NCBI RefSeq assembly: GCF_000429725.1
Contig: NZ_AUCK01000016.1
Span: forward strand, 27,171 to 91,170
Direction of reading: 5' to 3'
Length of the DNA: 64,000 nt
Origin: Alkalicoccus chagannorensis DSM 18086
GTDB taxonomy: Bacteria > Bacillota > Bacilli > Bacillales > Salisediminibacteriaceae
Numbering within the stretch: the stretch's first letter is position 1; each line of letters starts with the position of its first letter. The notes beneath the pieces are model-generated. The model was not told where the DNA came from. It worked only from the letters and a program-made list of their open reading frames with translations, and did no database searches. Both the position numbers and the translations under genes were made by a program. Below, piece by piece: positions 60,288 to 64,000 of the stretch.

Positions 60288-60328
60288 ACGCTTCCGACGA
60301 TCCAGATGAGATCGTCGGAAGCGTCTTT
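60288..60328. terminator. Hairpin of the CGCTTCCG family next to the repeat
   Basis: ACGCTTCCGACGAT (60288-60301) and ATCGTCGGAAGCGT (60311-60324), 14-bp stem, then CTTTT. On the minus strand TTTTGTTT follows, so it may also end the transcript of xynA, whose stop is at 60588. Confidence 0.75.
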
Positions 60329-60587
60329 TGCGTGCTGGAAAAAGAGGTAGTCCCAACCTCTTTTTTCTCTGCTGTTCCTGTGCCTCGTCGATCGGCACTT
60401 CGCTGCATCCTGGCCTGCCGTAGAGGACATCTCCAGCTTCCTCGGGCGGATGCACTGCAGAAGCTTTCGATGTCCTCGTTTGCCGACAGATCTCTGTTTC
60501 AGAGGTCGTTCGGAAAATACAGCCGCATGCTTTCTCTTCGTCAGGCGGGAGCCGAGGGTCTTTCACCTCCATACTCCAGCACTTTCT

Positions 60588-62363
60588 TTAGTCGTCCTGA
60601 TGAATCCGATCCATGAGCATCGCAAATTCAAGACGTGTCACGTCAGCATCCGGATCGAAGGTCGTTTCCGTGCGGCCGGAGACAACGCCTGCCTGAGCAA
60701 GTCCAGCTACTGCAGACTCAAACTGGTGGCCTTCCATGTCGCTGAACGTATGAGTATCGGATCCGCTGATACCGTAAGCCCGGGAAAGGACCGCAGCTGC
60801 TTCTCCACGGGTGATTGGATCAACTGGATGGAAGTACCCGCGGTGATCCCCACTGAAGATACCTGCGTCTTCGACGGCTCCAAGGGCCCCGGCATCTGGG
60901 TGATCGGCTGCTACATCCTGAAACCCGTGGGAATCGGATGTTCCGAGCCCGAGGTCACGCTGCAGAAGCAGTGCGGTATGGAGACGCTGCACTGGTTCAT
61001 CCGGCCGGAAAGAGCCGTCTGGATAGCCTTCAATCACGCTGGCACCGGCCATGCGTTCAACCACATGGTAGTAAGGATGACTGCTGTCGATGTCCGTAAA
61101 GGAAACAGACGGTACTTCTTCCTCAGGTGCTTCCTCATCAGGCGCGTCTTCTTCCTCTTCTTCTTCCAGCGCCATCAGTTCATCTAATGTCAGAATGTCT
61201 TCCCGCATCATTTGTGCATACGCTGGTTTGACATTCAAGTCGGTATCGAATACGAACGGTCCATCTTTACCAACACCGTCGTTAGCTTCTTCTGCGCGGT
61301 CATTGAGCCACGTATGATCATCGCCGATGCCCCAGAATGTCAGGCTGTCGATGATGTGGTCCAGATTCTCATAGAGCGAGAATAATTCATAATAACGTTC
61401 TGCCTGAGAAGCAAATTCCTCGTCGCTGATGTCATCGTACGTTTCGTTATCCGTGATCGGTGGATATTCATACAAGCTGACATCCAGCTCGGTAATATGT
61501 GTGACGAGGCCGAGGTCATCAAACATTTCAAAGGATTCTCTCATTTCCTGCAGTGTCGGCCACTCCAGTTGAATGTGCGCTTGATGGCCGATGCCATCTA
61601 CCGGCACCCCTTCTTCGAGCAGGTGCTCGATGTAGCCGTGAAGGTGATCCCGCTTCGGTTCAATTTCGGTATTATAATCATTAATGAACAGCAGCGCATC
61701 CTCACCGCCTGCTTCCCTAGCGGCACGGAACGCAGTTTTAATGTATTCGTCTCCGGTAATCTGATACCACGGCGTGTCATCCCGCAGTCCGAATCCGTCC
61801 TCATCCGTCGGTTCTTCAGCATCACTGATGACCTCGTTGACGACGTCCCACGCATCGACATCATCTTTGTACCGTTCTACAACGGTATGAATATGTGTTT
61901 CCAGCCGCTCAAGCAGCAGTTCTTTATTCTCTTCCCGTTTGGCTTCGTCTTCTTCCTCCGCCATGTAGTTTCCATCTTCGTCTTCAAAGAACCAGTCTGG
62001 TACCTGGTTGTGCCAGAGAAGCGTATGGAATCGCAGATCCATGTCATGTTCGTTGGCGAAATCGACAAGTCTGTCCGCATCATCCCAGTAGAACTCGCCT
62101 TCTTCCGGCTGAAGATTTTCCGGCTTCATGACATTCTCTGCTGTCAGGCTGTTATAATGATGCGCCAATACCTCTCCGTGCGTTCCTTCGGTTTGATGCG
62201 GCTCGATGGCTGCACCGATATTGAACGAATCCTCAAAACGATCCTTCATCGGCGCTGCATCCAGCGCGCCCCCTTCCAGTTCCTGCGGTTCTTCATCGGC
62301 AGCTGCAAACCCTGCCGGAACAAATACAGCCAGTACTGCTGCGGACAACCATGCTTTTTTCAT
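60588..62363 (-). CDS. xynA: GH10 endo-beta-1,4-xylanase with three SLH domains
   Basis: A 591-residue surface enzyme. Signal peptide (1-~22), GH10 catalytic domain (about 35-400) with acid/base Glu177 in DVVNEV and nucleophile Glu292 in ITELDV, a Glu-rich linker (399-418), and three S-layer homology domains (421-470, 481-531, 540-589) with the SLH pattern F-x-D and ITRGEA/VTRLEF. It cuts xylan to oligosaccharides on the cell surface, held to the wall polymer by SLH domains. The ATG at 62361-62363 has AAGGAG 8 bases upstream. XylR and cre sites lie upstream (62494, 62533). Confidence 0.95.
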   Translation of the reverse strand: MKKAWLSAAVLAVFVPAGFAAADEEPQELEGGALDAAPMKDRFEDSFNIGAAIEPHQTEGTHGEVLAHHYNSLTAENVMKPENLQPEEGEFYWDDADRLVDFANEHDMDLRFHTLLWHNQVPDWFFEDEDGNYMAEEEDEAKREENKELLLERLETHIHTVVERYKDDVDAWDVVNEVISDAEEPTDEDGFGLRDDTPWYQITGDEYIKTAFRAAREAGGEDALLFINDYNTEIEPKRDHLHGYIEHLLEEGVPVDGIGHQAHIQLEWPTLQEMRESFEMFDDLGLVTHITELDVSLYEYPPITDNETYDDISDEEFASQAERYYELFSLYENLDHIIDSLTFWGIGDDHTWLNDRAEEANDGVGKDGPFVFDTDLNVKPAYAQMMREDILTLDELMALEEEEEEDAPDEEAPEEEVPSVSFTDIDSSHPYYHVVERMAGASVIEGYPDGSFRPDEPVQRLHTALLLQRDLGLGTSDSHGFQDVAADHPDAGALGAVEDAGIFSGDHRGYFHPVDPITRGEAAAVLSRAYGISGSDTHTFSDMEGHQFESAVAGLAQAGVVSGRTETTFDPDADVTRLEFAMLMDRIHQDD

Positions 62364-62493
62364 ATCCGTCACTCCTTCGTTTCTTGTAGTAATCGTGACT
62401 GACTTCGCTGCAGGCTGCGGACCATCAACATAGACGGAATCCTGTTCCCCCTTTCCGCTCCAGCGTGTTCCGTCCCCCTGGACACACCAGATA

Positions 62494-62507
62494 TGTAAGC
62501 GTTATCA
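62494..62507. promoter_or_regulatory. CcpA cre site upstream of xynA
   Basis: TGTAAGCGTTATCA matches the cre consensus at all defined positions. It lies 131 bp before the xynA start, between operator O4 and the gene. Confidence 0.78.
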
Positions 62508-62532
62508 ACAATTATTATGCTAGCACACCCAC

Positions 62533-62557
62533 TTAGTTTGTTCAATGAATTAACTAA
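62533..62557. promoter_or_regulatory. XylR operator O4 (xynA)
   Basis: TTAGTTTGTTCA-N-TGAATTAACTAA, a 25-bp palindrome nearly identical in layout to the xylA operator. On the minus strand a promoter-like TTGAAC (17 nt) TAGCAT overlaps it. Confidence 0.78.
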
Positions 62558-62870
62558 AAATACTGCCAATTTCCTGTTTTTCATCTATAAAAATATGAGA
62601 CTTTTTGTGATTGTTTGAAACGAGGTCCCGCCTTCATTTTCTGTCCATCCATCCAACCCTCTGCCTGCTCTCCCCAGCAGACGTGCCGCGTTTTCCGGCG
62701 GCCTGCGGCTTCACGTGTGGTCCCGCAGGTACGCCGCTCTATCAAGACATCGAGCTTTTTTTACGCAGGGCCCCCTGCTGTTTCCCAAAGGGAGCTGATG
62801 CCCGCTTTTCCTGGGCACTTGGATGTTCTTTTCCCCTTCCATCCAATAAGGAGCTCGGAAAAAATATGCG

Positions 62871-62966
62871 ATGCGCTGCTCGGGAAGAAAACGTGCTTTG
62901 TTTCTTCCCGAGCAGCGCATGGAGCAGCCGTCACACTGTTTGAAAACTTATACATTCCTATCATGG
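62871..62966 (+). repeat. Dispersed intergenic repeat, unit B copy with long perfect stem
   Basis: GCGCTGCTCGGGAAGAAA (62871-62888) and its exact complement after an ACGTGCTTTG loop form an 18-bp stem, followed by GCATGGAGCAGCCGT and ACTTATACATTCCTAT. The gap 62558-63071 has no gene otherwise. Confidence 0.8.
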
Positions 62967-62977
62967 AACAAACGAAA

Positions 62978-63019
62978 CGCTTCCGACAATCGGTTTAGGA
63001 TCGTCGGAAGCGCGCTTTT
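62978..63019. terminator. Hairpin of the CGCTTCCG family
   Basis: CGCTTCCGACAATC (62978-62991) pairs with GATCGTCGGAAGCG (62999-63012, one mismatch), followed by CGCTTTTTT. It sits 50 bp past the minus-strand gene ending at 63072. Confidence 0.7.
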
Positions 63020-63071
63020 TTATCGTTGCTTTACTCTCGTATCTGGAGCCTTTTTTCTACGGCTGCTTTGA

Positions 63072-63434
63072 TTAATACGGCAGTGCCGGGAGTTTTTCGC
63101 CTTCTTCTTCTACATGAATGAGTCGATCATATACCCACTGAATCTGATCCTCTTTCAGCTCGACCGTTTTATTTCCGTCGGTTCCAGTGATAATCACTTT
63201 CCCGTGAATCACTTCGTTCAATTCACCTTCCTGCTGAACAACGATCGTTTTCGATTCGTGGAGGACGGCGGCTCGTGGATTTTTCCAAAGTACGATGTTC
63301 TGTGGGAGGTAAACCGCTTCGGCTTCTTTTCCGACAAGGCCTGTAATGGCATCGAAATTCAAGTTATCCAGCTGCCGCTTCTCAAACTGCTGATCCTTAT
63401 CTTCGAGGTATAGAATAGTCATAATCTGCATCAT
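63072..63434 (-). CDS. Small hypothetical protein
   Basis: A 120-residue acidic protein that I do not recognise. The sequence is beta-rich: ILYLEDKDQQFEKRQLDN, NIVLWKNPRAAVLHESKTIVVQQEG, VIITGTDGNKTVELKEDQIQWVYDRLI. ATG codons at residues 1, 2 and 5 compete; the one at 63420-63422 (MTILYLED) gives a natural beginning, with AAAGG about 12 bases upstream. It is probably a single cytoplasmic domain. Confidence 0.65.
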   Translation of the reverse strand: MMQIMTILYLEDKDQQFEKRQLDNLNFDAITGLVGKEAEAVYLPQNIVLWKNPRAAVLHESKTIVVQQEGELNEVIHGKVIITGTDGNKTVELKEDQIQWVYDRLIHVEEEGEKLPALPY

Positions 63435-63556
63435 CCTTTTTCATTTAAGATCGTCCTATTCCATCTGTAACCATTTGAGAAGGAATGTAAACATCGATTT
63501 GCAGGTATATCGTAAAATCGAATGATTCCACCGCTGCAGTACACTGGAAGACAGCA

Positions 63557-63669
63557 GTTTGAGGGGGAGCGAGAAAAGACACGTACGAAGACAGGTGCTT
63601 CGTTCTTCCCGTGCAGCGCATGAAGCCGCCGTCTTCTTGTTTGAGAACGTACCCATTCCTATACTTTAA
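63557..63669 (+). repeat. Dispersed intergenic repeat, diverged unit B
   Basis: CAGTTTGAGGG then CGTTCTTCCCGTGCAGCGC, ATGAAGCCGCCGTCTTCTTG and CCCATTCCTATACTTT match unit B of the copy at 9797-9892. Confidence 0.7.
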
Positions 63670-63678
63670 AAAAAGCTC

Positions 63679-63712
63679 GGCTGCGCCTCGCCCTTTGGGT
63701 GAAGGCGTAGCC
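63679..63712. terminator. Bidirectional terminator at right end
   Basis: GGCTGCGCCTCGCCC and GGGTGAAGGCGTAGCC form an imperfect stem. On the minus strand it is followed by TTTTTTT; on the plus strand by TATTTTTT. It ends the minus-strand gene whose stop is at 63712-63714. Confidence 0.8.
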
Positions 63713-64000
63713 TATTTTTTGAGCCTTGAATGATCATGAGTGATACCATGAATGCTTTCATAATAAACCGGAACCATTTCCCCTCCACATTGTTCACAGC
63801 CAAACCGTGGCGGATCCGCCGGATCCCCGGGGTCCATGATATCAAACTGAGTTACTACCTCCTTCGGGATGTCCTCGGTGATGAAACACGCCTTACAAAG
63901 AAATTCGACGCTCCCAGGCTGCTGTTTGTTTTTCGAGCTTTTCCCAGCTGAACCGGTAGCTTTCAATCGCTTTTTCTTCTGCTTCTTTTTTCTTTTGTCG
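63712..64000 (-). CDS. Zinc-ribbon-like protein, 5' part outside the window; possible frameshift
   Basis: The 84-residue frame ending at 63712 has two CxxC pairs (FLCKACF and GCEQCGG), suggesting a small zinc ribbon, in SVEFLCKACFITEDIPKEV and PPRFGCEQCGGEMVPVYYE. Its upstream continuation is low-complexity Lys-rich. In a second frame the same DNA (63894-64000) reads KAIESYRFSWEKLEKQTAAWERR, which is protein-like, and stops just as the zinc-ribbon sequence begins. Either two genes overlap or a one-base frameshift joins them; no good start codon with ribosome site exists for the zinc-ribbon part alone (TTG at 63964 is the only option). Confidence 0.5.
   Translation of the reverse strand, partial: DKRKKKQKKKRLKATGSAGKSSKNKQQPGSVEFLCKACFITEDIPKEVVTQFDIMDPGDPADPPRFGCEQCGGEMVPVYYESIHGITHDHSRLKK

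Noticed and set aside
61497..62402. 301-codon plus-strand open frame
   Set aside because: Antisense to the GH10 domain of xynA; no ribosome site and no recognisable protein.
1..64000. CRISPR array, rRNA, tRNA, prophage or complete IS
   Set aside because: No regularly spaced direct repeats, no rRNA or tRNA-like sequences, and no transposase, integrase or phage structural proteins were recognised.

Overview
The window looks like chromosome from a Gram-positive, low-to-moderate GC member of the Bacillaceae, probably a salt- and/or alkali-adapted lineage. This is inferred from strong AGGAGG-type ribosome sites, frequent TTG/GTG starts, XylR/CcpA/WalR-type DNA sites, Bacillus-specific families (YpjP, RsbQ, DUF2188, PPDK regulatory protein, DUF2071) and very acidic secreted proteins. 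The base composition appears slightly GC-rich for Bacillus. No rRNA, tRNA, CRISPR array, phage or complete transposase gene was seen.

Layout. 1-5234 (minus): the 5' end of guaA under a guanine-type purine riboswitch, preceded by a moxR / DUF58 / transglutaminase operon. 5775-8079: a small stress-type protein, then a peroxiredoxin-like gene with an in-frame UGA exactly where a UxxC redox motif would place selenocysteine, followed by a SECIS-like hairpin; a YeeE/YedE transporter is divergent from it. 8357-17136: a membrane protein of unknown function, cydDC with a tiny membrane protein, ypjP, a BNR-repeat lipoprotein and a TraB-family protein. 17758-25814: an unrecognised gene, a MITE abutting an acyl-CoA dehydrogenase, an acetyltransferase lacking its catalytic His, an RsbQ hydrolase paired with a PAS-GGDEF protein, and a large membrane-anchored glycosidase-like protein. 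26120-33819: TauE/SafE permease, nei, a KdpD-type USP protein, DUF2188, an SDR, a squalene/phytoene synthase-like protein, ferredoxin, a HesB-like protein, and MOSC plus RluA-type genes. 34058-37905: two paralogous NlpC/P60 wall hydrolases, each with a perfect WalR box, a small protein, and DegV. 38050-45558: a second MITE copy, ppdK with its regulatory protein, acyl-CoA ligase divergent from a CdaR/PucR-type regulator, and DUF3052. 45848-50270: lipoprotein, flavin reductase-like, SMP-30, DUF2071 and a glycerol-1-phosphate dehydrogenase.

50437-62363 is a coherent xylan-utilisation locus: an SLH-anchored GH10 xylanase (xynA), an ABC importer without its own ATPase (binding protein plus two permeases), an intracellular GH43 xylosidase (xynB), xylR, xylA and xylB. 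XylR palindromes and consensus CcpA cre sites sit upstream of the ABC operon, xylA and xynA, so surface hydrolysis, uptake, intracellular cleavage and entry into the pentose phosphate pathway appear to be co-regulated by xylose and by carbon catabolite repression.

Non-coding texture. Two 290-bp MITE copies with TA-flanked inverted ends, a dispersed intergenic repeat family of at least eight full or degenerate copies, and a recurrent terminator-like hairpin built on CGCTTCCGA occupy most of the larger gaps. The most notable candidate for something new is the putative selenoprotein at 6113-6676 with its SECIS-like hairpin and its YeeE/YedE neighbour.
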